Made by a program: the position numbers and the translations under genes. A model generated the notes under the pieces. The model was not told the origin of the DNA. It was given only the letters and a program-made list of their open reading frames with translations, and ran no database searches. A stretch of 64,000 nt of DNA from FEN-1279 sp964400285 (GTDB lineage: Bacteria > Bacteroidota > Ignavibacteria > Tepidaquicellales > Tepidaquicellaceae). The stretch is from positions 186,001 through 250,000 of the forward strand of contig CAYNTK010000003.1 in the NCBI GenBank assembly GCA_964400285.1. Reading direction: 5' to 3'. Positions 17,677 through 26,683 of the stretch are shown piece by piece (position 1 is the stretch's first letter; every line of letters starts with the position of its first letter).

Positions 17677-19056
17677 ATGTCAGAAATAATAGTTTCAGTA
17701 TCAGGTGTTCGTGGAATTCTTGGAGATAATTTAACTCCAGAAAATATAATAAGCTTTACATCGGCATTCATACAGTATTGTAAAAAAAATTCTAAATCAA
17801 AAAAAATTATAGTTGGAAACGATGGTAGATTACACGGGAATATTATATCAAACTTGGTTTTATCAACCATTTCAATTTCCGGTTATACTGGGGTAGATAT
17901 TGGTGTTGCTCCAACTCCAACTGTCCAAATAGCTACCGAAGATTTAAAAGCAGCAGGTGGAATTGCGATAACAGCATCTCATAATCCACAAATTTGGAAT
18001 GGTTTAAAATTTCTTAATACAGATGGAACATTTCTTGATGGGAATCAAATAAAAAAAGTGATTAACTATAGTAATTCAAGAAATTTCAAATATGTAAGTA
18101 TAAAAGAGATTAAACCTATGGTAAGTGATTATAAATGGATACATAAGCATATTGAAAAAGTATTAAGATTAAAATCAATTAACGTAAATTCGATAAAAGA
18201 AAGAAAATTTAAAATTGTTATAGATGCTGTTAATTCTTCCGGATCATATATCGTTCCCCTTTTACTAAAAAAGCTTAACTGCAAAGTTATTGAATTGTTT
18301 TGTGATGGTTCAGGAATTTTTCCACATACTCCAGAGCCGTTACCTCAAAATTTGAAATTACTTTGTAGAGCAGTAAAAAAGCATAAAGCAGATTTGGGCA
18401 TTTCGGTTGACCCGGATAGCGACAGACTGGTAATTATTACAGATAAAGGTGAACCATTTATCGAGGAAAATACCATTACTACTGTAATAAAAAATGTTTT
18501 TAAAAATGCAATTGGAAAAAAGAAAATCGCTACCGTAAACTTATCAACTACAAGAGCGGTAGATGATATTGCAAATGAATTTAACGGGATAGTATTTAGA
18601 AGTCCAGTGGGTGAAATAAATGTTGTTAAACAAATGAAAATAAACGGTTCAATAGTAGGAGGTGAAGGAAGTGGAGGTGTAATATTACCTGAATTGCATT
18701 ATGGACGAGATGCCATAGTTGGAATTGTATTAATACTACAAGAGTTTGCAGATTTTAAAGGCAAAGTAAGTGACTACAAAAAATCCATTCCAAATTATTA
18801 TATTAGTAAAGAAAAAATTCGTATCAGAGTTAATCCCGATAACTTAATGAAAAAAGTTATAGGTCACTTTAAAAATCAAGACTGTATAATCACAACAATA
18901 GACGGGGTTAAACTTGATTTCCCAAATTACTGGATTCATATGAGAAAATCAAATACAGAGCCAATAATACGTATAATAATAGAAGCACAGAATAAAAAAC
19001 AAGCAGAAGAAATAAAGAGTAGAATAAAATCATTTTTAAATAAAATAATTAAATAA
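17677..19056 (+). CDS. glmM: Phosphoglucosamine mutase-like phosphohexomutase
   Basis: A 459-residue alpha-D-phosphohexomutase. All four signature loops are present: SVSGVRGILGDNLTPEN, the phosphoserine loop TASHNPQIWNGLKF, the metal loop DPDSDRL, the sugar loop GEGSGGVILPELHYGRDA and the phosphate loop MRKSNTEPIIRI. GEGSGG and the neighbouring nucleotidyltransferase favour glucosamine-phosphate over phosphoglucomutase. Specificity among GlmM, PMM and PGM is not certain. It starts 9 bases after the previous stop. Confidence 0.82.
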   Translation: MSEIIVSVSGVRGILGDNLTPENIISFTSAFIQYCKKNSKSKKIIVGNDGRLHGNIISNLVLSTISISGYTGVDIGVAPTPTVQIATEDLKAAGGIAITASHNPQIWNGLKFLNTDGTFLDGNQIKKVINYSNSRNFKYVSIKEIKPMVSDYKWIHKHIEKVLRLKSINVNSIKERKFKIVIDAVNSSGSYIVPLLLKKLNCKVIELFCDGSGIFPHTPEPLPQNLKLLCRAVKKHKADLGISVDPDSDRLVIITDKGEPFIEENTITTVIKNVFKNAIGKKKIATVNLSTTRAVDDIANEFNGIVFRSPVGEINVVKQMKINGSIVGGEGSGGVILPELHYGRDAIVGIVLILQEFADFKGKVSDYKKSIPNYYISKEKIRIRVNPDNLMKKVIGHFKNQDCIITTIDGVKLDFPNYWIHMRKSNTEPIIRIIIEAQNKKQAEEIKSRIKSFLNKIIK

Positions 19057-19072
19057 ACAAGAGTAATAAAAA

Positions 19073-19720
19073 TTGAAAGCAAAAAAGAAGGAAGTGACAG
19101 AAAAAGTGGAAGAAATTCCAATTGAAAAAAAGAAAAAGCTTCAAGCTAAAAAAACACCTGTTCAAAAAAAACAAATAAAAAAGAAAAAAGAAAAAGAACA
19201 AATATCCGAACAATGGGAAGAAATAATAACAGTTTTACCAGAAACATCAACTGCAAGTAAAAAAACTAATGAAGATATAATTGAGAAAAAACAAGAAAAC
19301 AAATTTACTACCGAAAAAACAGAATTAGATGATGATATAATAGATGAGATACAACCTAAGTTCGATAAAAATGATCCAAAAATATGGAGTGGGGAAAAAA
19401 TAGAAACATATCAACAGGGAAAATCAAACATTTACAAAAAAAATAAAGGTAAATTCTGGAATAAAAACAAAAGACCCTTTGTAAAGAAAAGAAATGAATT
19501 GCAAAATGAGAACAAACCATTTACTCGAAAAGAAAATGGAACAATTACAAACGAGAAAAATAAATTAAAACAGTTCGGTGAGAATAAGAATAAATTCTAC
19601 AGAAAAAAGAATAAAACAAAATTTTTTAAAAAGAAAACAGGTTCATGGGAAGACAGGAAACCGAGATTCTGGAATGAAGGAAAACCAAACTCGAGATTAA
19701 ATTCCAACCAAAATAATTAA
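19073..19720 (+). CDS. Lysine-rich low-complexity protein, unknown
   Basis: A 215-residue highly charged protein from a TTG start at 19073. The first 60 residues are alternating Lys/Glu, and the second half has repeated aromatic-basic units such as KGKFWNKNKRPFVKKR, NKNKFYRKKNKTKFFKKK and DRKPRFWNEGKP. It has no signal peptide, no hydrophobic core and no known domain, so it is probably disordered and perhaps binds RNA or another polyanion. It follows the phosphohexomutase by 16 bases. Because its poly-A codon content could also arise from drift, whether it is expressed is less certain. Confidence 0.6.
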   Translation: MKAKKKEVTEKVEEIPIEKKKKLQAKKTPVQKKQIKKKKEKEQISEQWEEIITVLPETSTASKKTNEDIIEKKQENKFTTEKTELDDDIIDEIQPKFDKNDPKIWSGEKIETYQQGKSNIYKKNKGKFWNKNKRPFVKKRNELQNENKPFTRKENGTITNEKNKLKQFGENKNKFYRKKNKTKFFKKKTGSWEDRKPRFWNEGKPNSRLNSNQNN

Positions 19721-19804
19721 AAAGTAATATTCTTATCGAATTAAAAGTGTTTTTGAAAAATCGAAAATGAATACATATATAACATTTTTAATTATCAAAA
19801 AAAA

Positions 19805-20365
19805 TTATTTCTTTTCCACTACAATTGAACGGCTAAAAAATATTTTGGGCTTTTCAGTAATTTTAAATCCAATATTCTCCAATAAAGTTATCATCTCTTT
19901 AAAGGATTTCTTTGAAACGTGAAAGCATGGCTCAACGATTAATATTTTGCTATTTTGTTTTAAAATAGACTTAAATTCATTAAAAATTTTTTCTTTGTCC
20001 GGAACTTCATGAATCACATAAAAAGCAAGAATAAAATCTACATCTTCAGTTACACTTATTTTAATATTTTCGCATTTTCGTAGAATTATATTACTTTCCA
20101 AAATAGTATCTTTTATTTTTTGAGATAATTTTTGTAGCATCCCCTCTTGCAAGTCTGCTGCAATTACTTTACCATCATTTAAAAGCAATTTTGCAATTTC
20201 GATTGTGAAAAAGCCAGGACCACAACCGAAATCCAAAACCGTCATCCCTTTATGTATATATGGATTCATAATTTTTCGGGGATTATGAAATAGTCTTCTT
20301 AAAGAACTTTCTAAACTTCCAGCTCGTTCTACCGGACAAACTTTTATATCTTTTTTTTTACTCAT
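19805..20365 (-). CDS. Class I SAM-dependent methyltransferase
   Basis: A 186-residue methyltransferase. Motif I is VLDFGCGPGFFTIEIAKLL, the acidic end of strand 2 is VIAADLQEGML and the strand 4 region is DFILAFYVIHEVPD. The N-terminal segment CPVERAGSLESSLRRLFHNPRKIMNPYI is characteristic of a small family of uncharacterised methyltransferases. The substrate is not readable from sequence. It is monocistronic, convergent with the lysine-rich gene and divergent from the GH130 gene. Confidence 0.85.
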   Translation of the reverse strand: MSKKKDIKVCPVERAGSLESSLRRLFHNPRKIMNPYIHKGMTVLDFGCGPGFFTIEIAKLLLNDGKVIAADLQEGMLQKLSQKIKDTILESNIILRKCENIKISVTEDVDFILAFYVIHEVPDKEKIFNEFKSILKQNSKILIVEPCFHVSKKSFKEMITLLENIGFKITEKPKIFFSRSIVVEKK

Positions 20366-20604
20366 TTTTTTTGCAGTATAATTATTTTAAAACATATAAA
20401 ATATATCTATCAATTTATTTTACGAATTGCATATAATTTATGTTTCGAACATCAATTAAATTAGTTTATTTTTTACTGTCAAATAAATTGCTGACTTTTT
20501 AAACATACATATTATAAGTAATATTTGTAATCAACTTTGTTTAATAATATTTCCATTTCAATTGAAATTTTGATAAATTAAATTTAAAAAATAAATTATG
20601 AATT

Positions 20605-22068
20605 ATGAGAATTACAGTTAATAGAAAAAAAGAGAGAATTTATCCAGATTCAAGAAGGGTAATAACGAGGTTTTTTGACCATAGTGAAATAAAAGCTATA
20701 TCAATCATAAAGAAAATCCTTGATATGCCTGAAGCAGAAGCAGAAATCGCATTAAATCAGGTGTTAAGGGAATTTGCAAAAAGACATAGAAACATAACAA
20801 AAATATTTTTGCTAAATTTTACCAAAGCTATAAATTATGTAAATCAAATAGCTGAAAATCACGAGAGAATGTCATCAGCAAAGAGACTTTTAATTGGTTC
20901 ATATTTTACAATGGAATATTCAATAGAATCAGCAGCACTATTTAATCCATCAATTGTAGAGCATCCAGACCAAACAGGGCTTGAAGAAGGTCAAATGAGA
21001 ATAATAGTAAGCTTTAGGGCTACAGGTGAAAGTCATATTTCTTCAATTGTTTTCAGAAGCGGTATAATAGACAAAGATTTTAATATAGTGTTCGACCCAA
21101 GAGGAAATTATATAAGCGAAGCTGAAATAATAAAAGGTCATATTTATGATAAAAAAGAATTTATTATGTTATTAAATGAGCATGATATTTTTAATAATAT
21201 CTCAACAGAGATACTTGATGAACTTGGAGATTACTTTTATTATACAGGATTAAAAGAAGCAATAAAACAGGTAAGAGAAACACGAATACTAAATCTCGAC
21301 CAGCAGAAAACGTTGAAACAAATGCTTTGGCTTGCAAGGTCTCATTATGAAGTCTCATTTTCACAAGATACCGATATATCAGAAAGAGCAATATTTCCCA
21401 TATCGAGAACTGAGCGAAATGGGATAGAGGACTCGAGGTTTGTAAAATTTACAGAAGAAAATGGTGAAACTTGCTACTATGCGACTTATACCGCTTATGA
21501 TGGATATACAATTTTACCAAAGTTACTCGAAACTAAGGATTTTTACAGTTTTAAAAATCTTCCACTTCACGGAGAATGCACAAAGGATAAAAATTTTGCC
21601 CTTTTTCCAAGGAAGATAAACGGGAAATATGCTATGCTATCGAGAATAGATGGAGTTAATCAATATATAATGTTTTCCGATAATATAACGCTCTGGGAAT
21701 CAGCACAACTATTAAGGGAACCTGAATTTAAATGGGAATTGATTCAGGTTGGAAACTGCGGCTCACCTATTGAAACAGATGAAGGTTGGCTTGTTATTAC
21801 TCATGGAGTAGGACCTATGAGAAAATATTGTATAGGAGCAATATTACTGGATTTGTATGACCCAACAAAAGTTATTGGGAGTTTGAAAGAACCACTGATA
21901 ACACCAAATGAAGATGAGCGAGAAGGATATGTTCCAAATGTCGTATATTCGTGCGGATCAATAATTCATAACGAGGTGCTTGTAATCCCTTATGCAATAT
22001 CAGATTATGCCTCGAGTTTTGCTACTGTAAATTTAAGAACACTTTTATATAAATTATTAAAGAAATAA
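20605..22068 (+). CDS. GH130 family glycosidase/phosphorylase with N-terminal extension
   Basis: A 487-residue protein whose residues from about 240 to the end are a GH130 five-bladed propeller: SRTERNGIEDSRFVKF (with the GH130 catalytic Asp in IEDSR), GECTKDKNFALFPRKINGKYAMLSR, GNCGSPIETDEGWLVITHGVGPM and EGYVPNVVYSCG. About 240 N-terminal residues have no obvious motif and are probably helical. GH130 enzymes phosphorolyse or hydrolyse beta-mannosides, often beta-1,2-mannosides. There is no signal peptide, so it acts in the cytoplasm. It converges on the GT4 gene with a 14-base gap. Confidence 0.85.
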   Translation: MRITVNRKKERIYPDSRRVITRFFDHSEIKAISIIKKILDMPEAEAEIALNQVLREFAKRHRNITKIFLLNFTKAINYVNQIAENHERMSSAKRLLIGSYFTMEYSIESAALFNPSIVEHPDQTGLEEGQMRIIVSFRATGESHISSIVFRSGIIDKDFNIVFDPRGNYISEAEIIKGHIYDKKEFIMLLNEHDIFNNISTEILDELGDYFYYTGLKEAIKQVRETRILNLDQQKTLKQMLWLARSHYEVSFSQDTDISERAIFPISRTERNGIEDSRFVKFTEENGETCYYATYTAYDGYTILPKLLETKDFYSFKNLPLHGECTKDKNFALFPRKINGKYAMLSRIDGVNQYIMFSDNITLWESAQLLREPEFKWELIQVGNCGSPIETDEGWLVITHGVGPMRKYCIGAILLDLYDPTKVIGSLKEPLITPNEDEREGYVPNVVYSCGSIIHNEVLVIPYAISDYASSFATVNLRTLLYKLLKK

Positions 22069-22082
22069 CAAAAATGTTGAAG

Positions 22083-23096
22083 TTAATTATTTTTTAATAT
22101 TTGGTTGTAAATTTTGATGTAAGATTCAGCCATTTTAGCTCTTGTAAATTTACTTAATGCCCAATTTCTACAATCTTCCCTATTTAAACTCTTTATATCT
22201 TTAAGAGATTCGACAGCATCATAAATATTATTGACAAGAAATCCCGTTTTCTTATCAATCACAAGTTCGGGCATTGAGCCTCTATTGAAAGCAACCACAG
22301 GAGTTCCGCAGAAGTAAGATTCAACAACACTCAAACCGAATGGTTCTTCAAAATTTATAGGATGTAAAAGAGCAAATGCTTCACCAAGTAATTTATTCCT
22401 TTTATCGGGACCTGCGTTCCCAACGTAAATAATATCATCATTGTTTAGAAAAGGTTCGACTTTTTTTTTGAAATAATTTTCATCTTGAATTAAACCTGCA
22501 ATAATTAATTTCATTTTTGCTTTCTTAGCTATTTCAATACATTCGTAAGTTCCTTTTTCGTTGTGTATACGCCCGAAAAATAAAAGATAATTACCATAAG
22601 ATTTATTAAATACAAATTCCTTTTCATTAATACCATTGTAAACGGTAGCAATATATTTTAATTCGGGGTTTCGGTCTGAATTGCTGATTGATACATAATA
22701 ATTTGTATCATTATATTTTTTATATACAGGAACAATCTTTTTGGAAGAAAATCCGTGAATGGTTGTAACCATTGGGGTTTTAATCAAATGCGAATATGTC
22801 AGTGGAAGAAAATCAAAATTGTTATGAATAATATCAAACTGAGATGCTTTTTCCATTACATAACTTATATGCAAACATTCGCAGACTTTATAATCGAGTT
22901 CTTGATTTTCACCAACAGGTTTTTCTATTATAAAATCAAGCTTTCCTTTAGTTAAAGAATCACCAGTAGCAAAAAGAGTAACATCAACACCTTTTTCGAT
23001 TAAACTTTCTGCAATATTAGAAGCAACCTGTTCCCAAGGACCGTATTTCCTTGGAGGAGTCCTCCAGATTATTGGAGATAGTATTGCGATTTTCAT
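22083..23096 (-). CDS. Glycosyltransferase family 4
   Basis: A 337-residue GT4 enzyme. It opens with ILSPIIWRTPPRKYGPWEQVASNIAESL, and the donor domain has LLFFGRIHNEKG and FEEPFGLSVVESYFCGTPVVAF with the EX7E motif. No signal peptide or membrane segment is present. Its start overlaps the stop of the upstream GH130 gene by four bases (ATGA), so the transferase and the mannoside-active enzyme are translationally coupled. It probably adds hexosyl units, possibly mannose, to the glycan handled by its neighbours. Donor and acceptor are unknown. Confidence 0.88.
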   Translation of the reverse strand: MKIAILSPIIWRTPPRKYGPWEQVASNIAESLIEKGVDVTLFATGDSLTKGKLDFIIEKPVGENQELDYKVCECLHISYVMEKASQFDIIHNNFDFLPLTYSHLIKTPMVTTIHGFSSKKIVPVYKKYNDTNYYVSISNSDRNPELKYIATVYNGINEKEFVFNKSYGNYLLFFGRIHNEKGTYECIEIAKKAKMKLIIAGLIQDENYFKKKVEPFLNNDDIIYVGNAGPDKRNKLLGEAFALLHPINFEEPFGLSVVESYFCGTPVVAFNRGSMPELVIDKKTGFLVNNIYDAVESLKDIKSLNREDCRNWALSKFTRAKMAESYIKIYNQILKNN

Positions 23097-24022
23097 AATG
23101 CCCTTCTTGATTTATTTAAACATAAGTCAACAAGTTCTTCTATTACTGCTTCTCCTACGCAAAGAACTTTATCAGCACCACCCCAATAAATTTTAACAGT
23201 GCCATCAGGTTCGGGAATTGCCCCGCATGTAAAAACAACATTGTGAACATATCCTGTGATTTCATAAATCTCTTCCGGTTGAAGTATCCAATTATCTCCA
23301 ACACCAAGAATTTTTGATGGGTCATTCAAATCGTGTAGTGCAACTCCGAGCCTATAGACACTACCGTCCATTGTTGGAAAAACACCGTGATAGATACTAA
23401 GCCACCCTTTGTTTGTTTTTATAGGAGGTGCTCCAGGACCAATTTTCATCTCGTCCCAATGATATTGAACAGGTCTCATAATAAGTTTTGATTCTCCCCA
23501 ATATTTTAAATCTGGAGAATAGGATATCCAAATTGACCATGGAGAAATTTCGGAGTGCGGACGGTCAAGGCGAACATAAAGACCATTAAATTTTTCAGGA
23601 AAAATAACAGCATTTCGATAATCCGCTTCGGTAATAAATGCGACCCTTTCAACTTTACAAAAATCATTAGTTTTTGCAAGCCCGATTCGAACACCATATC
23701 TCGAATAAGCACTATAAGAAATTAAAAACTCACCATCAATAAAAGTAATTCTTGGGTCTTCAACGCCATATTCTTCATACAATTTAAATTCACCATCTTT
23801 TGATGGAATCATAAAAGGATTTTTATGAACAGAAAATTTAAATCCATCTTTACTCTCCGCAAGACCTATTATACTTCTTCCGTTAAGAAGATGCGAACGA
23901 AAAAGGAGAATGTATTTATCCTCAAATTTTATTGCACCAGCATTATGAACCGTAGCAACTTCATATGGAATATCGTCCTTTGTAAGTATAGGATTATCTG
24001 AATATCGTTTTATAAGAGACAT
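23093..24022 (-). CDS. GH130 family beta-mannoside phosphorylase/glycosidase
   Basis: A 309-residue protein that is a complete minimal GH130 propeller: RYSDNPILT, VHNAGAIKFEDKYILLFR, EYGVEDPRIT (catalytic acid Asp89), KIGPGAPPIKTNKGWLSIYHGV and GYVHNVVFTCGAI. Arg and His residues that bind phosphate in the phosphorylase subfamilies may be present (IYHGV), which suggests phosphorolysis of a mannoside to mannose 1-phosphate, but this is not proven. It is cytoplasmic. It lies between two GT4 genes in one operon (9-base gap upstream, 4-base overlap downstream). Confidence 0.88.
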   Translation of the reverse strand: MSLIKRYSDNPILTKDDIPYEVATVHNAGAIKFEDKYILLFRSHLLNGRSIIGLAESKDGFKFSVHKNPFMIPSKDGEFKLYEEYGVEDPRITFIDGEFLISYSAYSRYGVRIGLAKTNDFCKVERVAFITEADYRNAVIFPEKFNGLYVRLDRPHSEISPWSIWISYSPDLKYWGESKLIMRPVQYHWDEMKIGPGAPPIKTNKGWLSIYHGVFPTMDGSVYRLGVALHDLNDPSKILGVGDNWILQPEEIYEITGYVHNVVFTCGAIPEPDGTVKIYWGGADKVLCVGEAVIEELVDLCLNKSRRAL

Positions 24023-24031
24023 AATAATTAA

Positions 24032-26272
24032 TTATTTTTCATATTCATATTCCAATTCAAATGCATTTAAAACAGTTAAATGAGAAATTAGGTAAGCTAA
24101 TGTACTTTCAGCACCCTGATTCCTATTTAACCCATAATCTTCAAGTCCATCATTACACCCTCCTGTCTCATAATCGTAAACAGGAATAGCTAAATCATTT
24201 TTTCCAATATACCACATATAAGAAGTGAACATTTTATCAAGATACTTTTTTTCCTTTGTAACTTGATATGCCTTAAAAAATAGTAGTACCATACCCATAA
24301 CATCTATGGCTTGTTGTGCATATTCGGCACACTTTCCATCTTTTGGATACCAACCTTTACTACCAACAGGTTTTAGATAACCGCTACTCATAATAGTTTT
24401 TTCAAGAAAAGCTGAAGATTCTTTTGCAACTTTTAACATTACACTATCATTAAAAAACTCCGTAGAATGAAAAATCGAAAGCGGTATAATAGCATTATCA
24501 TAAGTTAAAATATTTTCAAACCAACACCAGTATTCAGATTTCTCTTTATTATATATATTTATTAGTTTAAATGTCAATTCATATAAAATAACTTCAATTT
24601 TCTCGTCAGCAGGAAACTGTTTCAAATAATAAGATATGCCTATTATTGTATTTGCTATTCCTCTTAAATGAATAAGTCGCTTGAAATTAGGTAAAGATTT
24701 TTTAAAAATATCAAGGGCTACTTGATGATAAGAATCATTTGGAGAATTACAGATTAAGTAACCTAAAGCCCAAATAGTTCTGCCAAAACAATCTTCTGAA
24801 CCAACTTCATCGAGATAATTTCTGCTAAAACTTAAAAAATTTTTGAAAGTTCCGTCATCATTTTGCATATAATGTATATAACTTAAATAAATAGGCATAA
24901 GGTCGAGCGATTCACTTGTCCTATTTTTATGATATGCCATTGAAGACATTAATAAAGCACGAGCATTATCATCAAGGCAATATCCTTCTTTTAAATTAGG
25001 GATACCATATTTAGCATGTTGAACAATACCAGTATCATCGGTAAGTCGTTTTATATGAGCAAGAGTAAAATCGGGCAAAAGATAAGGGTCTAGTATTGTT
25101 TGTTTTTCTTTTTGGACATATGAGAATTTAGAAATTACATTTTCTGTTGTTTTAATATATTTAGAACCAATCTTTGGCCATTTTAACCTTTGCCCGTATT
25201 CAAAAGCGGCTTCTCTTAATTGTTCTATTTTATATTTATTGTCAAGTAAATCAAGTAAAATATCACTAAGCTGCTCATAATTATTAAAATCGAATAACAT
25301 ACCTCTACCATCAGCGAGTAATTCTTGAGCGTGCCAATATGGGGTAGAAATCACGGCAGTTCCTGCACCAATAGCATAAGATAATGTTCCACTAGTAATC
25401 TGTGCTTCGTTTAAATAAGGTGTAATGTAAATATCAGCAGCATATAAATATTCCATTAGTTGTTCTTCGGGGACAAAACTTTTATAAAAATAAACATAAT
25501 TTTCTAAACCGTAATCTTTTACAAGGCGAAGCAAGTATTCTCTATACTCCTCACCACTTTTGCTAAATACTTTTGGATGAGTATTTCCTAAAACTACATA
25601 TAATACATTCTTATGTTTTTCTACAACTTTTGGTAACGCTTTTATTACAGTTTCAATTCCTTTATTTCTATTAAGCAATCCAAAAGTGAATAAAGCAGTT
25701 TTATTTGTAAAATTAAATTTTTCGCGTGCTGTTTCTCTATGAAAAACTTTACTTACTGGAACGCCGTGCTCTATAACTTCGATTTTTTCTTCCTGAATAT
25801 TATAAACATCAAGCAAGAATGTAACAGCTTTTTTACTCATAACAATAACCTTGCTTGCTTTTTTGCTAAGTTCTTGTACAATAACTTTTTGAATATGTGT
25901 TGGTTCTTTTAAGACAGTATGAAAAGTAACTATTAATGGAATTTCAACCCTGCTCGCAAGGGAAAGAATATAAACACCACTTTCTCCACCAAATATACCA
26001 AACTCATGCTGAATAATACATACATCTGCCTTATTGTAATTAATATATTTAGCTGCACTCACATAATCTTTTTGAGTATTTTGTCTTATTGTAAAAGTAA
26101 CTTCAGGGGGATATTCATAATTCTGTCCGTCTTCACTTACTGCAATCACATAAAGATTTGGGAACAAACTATTATAACCAAAGTTTTCTGATATTGATTT
26201 AACTAAATTATGTGTAAATGTTCCAATTCCGCACTTTTGCGGAGGATACGTTCCGATAAATGCGAATTTCAT
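24032..26272 (-). CDS. GT4 glycosyltransferase fused to an alpha-toroid C-terminal domain
   Basis: A 746-residue two-part protein. Residues 1-380 are a GT4 transferase (FIGTYPPQKCGIGTFTHNLV, FTFGLLNRNKGIETVI, ITSGTLSYAIGAGTAVIST). Residues of about 410-746 look like an (alpha/alpha)6-type barrel with GYCLDDNARALL, DEVGSEDCFGRTIWALGYL, YWCWFENILTYDNA and LNRNQGAESTLAYL. The second part resembles glycosidase or sugar-binding toroids, but its activity is unknown. It is the first gene of the GT4-GH130-GT4 operon and is cytoplasmic. Confidence 0.82.
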   Translation of the reverse strand: MKFAFIGTYPPQKCGIGTFTHNLVKSISENFGYNSLFPNLYVIAVSEDGQNYEYPPEVTFTIRQNTQKDYVSAAKYINYNKADVCIIQHEFGIFGGESGVYILSLASRVEIPLIVTFHTVLKEPTHIQKVIVQELSKKASKVIVMSKKAVTFLLDVYNIQEEKIEVIEHGVPVSKVFHRETAREKFNFTNKTALFTFGLLNRNKGIETVIKALPKVVEKHKNVLYVVLGNTHPKVFSKSGEEYREYLLRLVKDYGLENYVYFYKSFVPEEQLMEYLYAADIYITPYLNEAQITSGTLSYAIGAGTAVISTPYWHAQELLADGRGMLFDFNNYEQLSDILLDLLDNKYKIEQLREAAFEYGQRLKWPKIGSKYIKTTENVISKFSYVQKEKQTILDPYLLPDFTLAHIKRLTDDTGIVQHAKYGIPNLKEGYCLDDNARALLMSSMAYHKNRTSESLDLMPIYLSYIHYMQNDDGTFKNFLSFSRNYLDEVGSEDCFGRTIWALGYLICNSPNDSYHQVALDIFKKSLPNFKRLIHLRGIANTIIGISYYLKQFPADEKIEVILYELTFKLINIYNKEKSEYWCWFENILTYDNAIIPLSIFHSTEFFNDSVMLKVAKESSAFLEKTIMSSGYLKPVGSKGWYPKDGKCAEYAQQAIDVMGMVLLFFKAYQVTKEKKYLDKMFTSYMWYIGKNDLAIPVYDYETGGCNDGLEDYGLNRNQGAESTLAYLISHLTVLNAFELEYEYEK

Positions 26273-26683
26273 AGTTTTAATAATTTAAGATACCTTTTAC
26301 TAATAATTTAAGTGAAAGAATTAAGAATATCAAGATTATTTATCATAAAATGCATACAAAAATAAAGTTTAATTAAATATGTAACAATTTTTTTACTTTT
26401 AATAAAAAAAATATAATTAATTCAATTTATTAAAGAAAAAAAATCCGAATAAATAAAAATTTTCTATTAATATTCATTAAATAATTATTGCCCGTAGTGA
26501 CAAGCAACTTGTGGAAACTATTTTTATTTATATTATCTTTAAAAAATATACTTTTTCGTTGCGTTTGATAGCTTAATTAATATTTTTTTAAAGTAGTTAA
26601 GTAAAATATAACTACATTTAAAAACAAATATTAATTCATTTTGTCAGATAAAAATATATTCGTTGATTATCGTAAAATATTTG
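26273..26683. other. 411-base intergenic region between glycan operons
   Basis: No gene is visible. The region must hold the promoter of the leftward glycan operon starting at 26272 and the end of the exopolysaccharide operon at 26684. It is extremely A+T-rich except for a small island at 26491-26514 that could fold into a hairpin. Homopolymer A and T runs are frequent. Confidence 0.6.
26491..26514. other. Small GC-richer hairpin-capable element
   Basis: Within A+T-rich DNA, ACAAG at 26500-26504 and CTTGT at 26508-26512 can pair across a 3-base loop. The flanking CCGTA and GTGG could pair in an alternative fold. No T-tract follows on either strand, so it is not a typical terminator. It may be a degraded intergenic palindrome. 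Confidence 0.25.
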
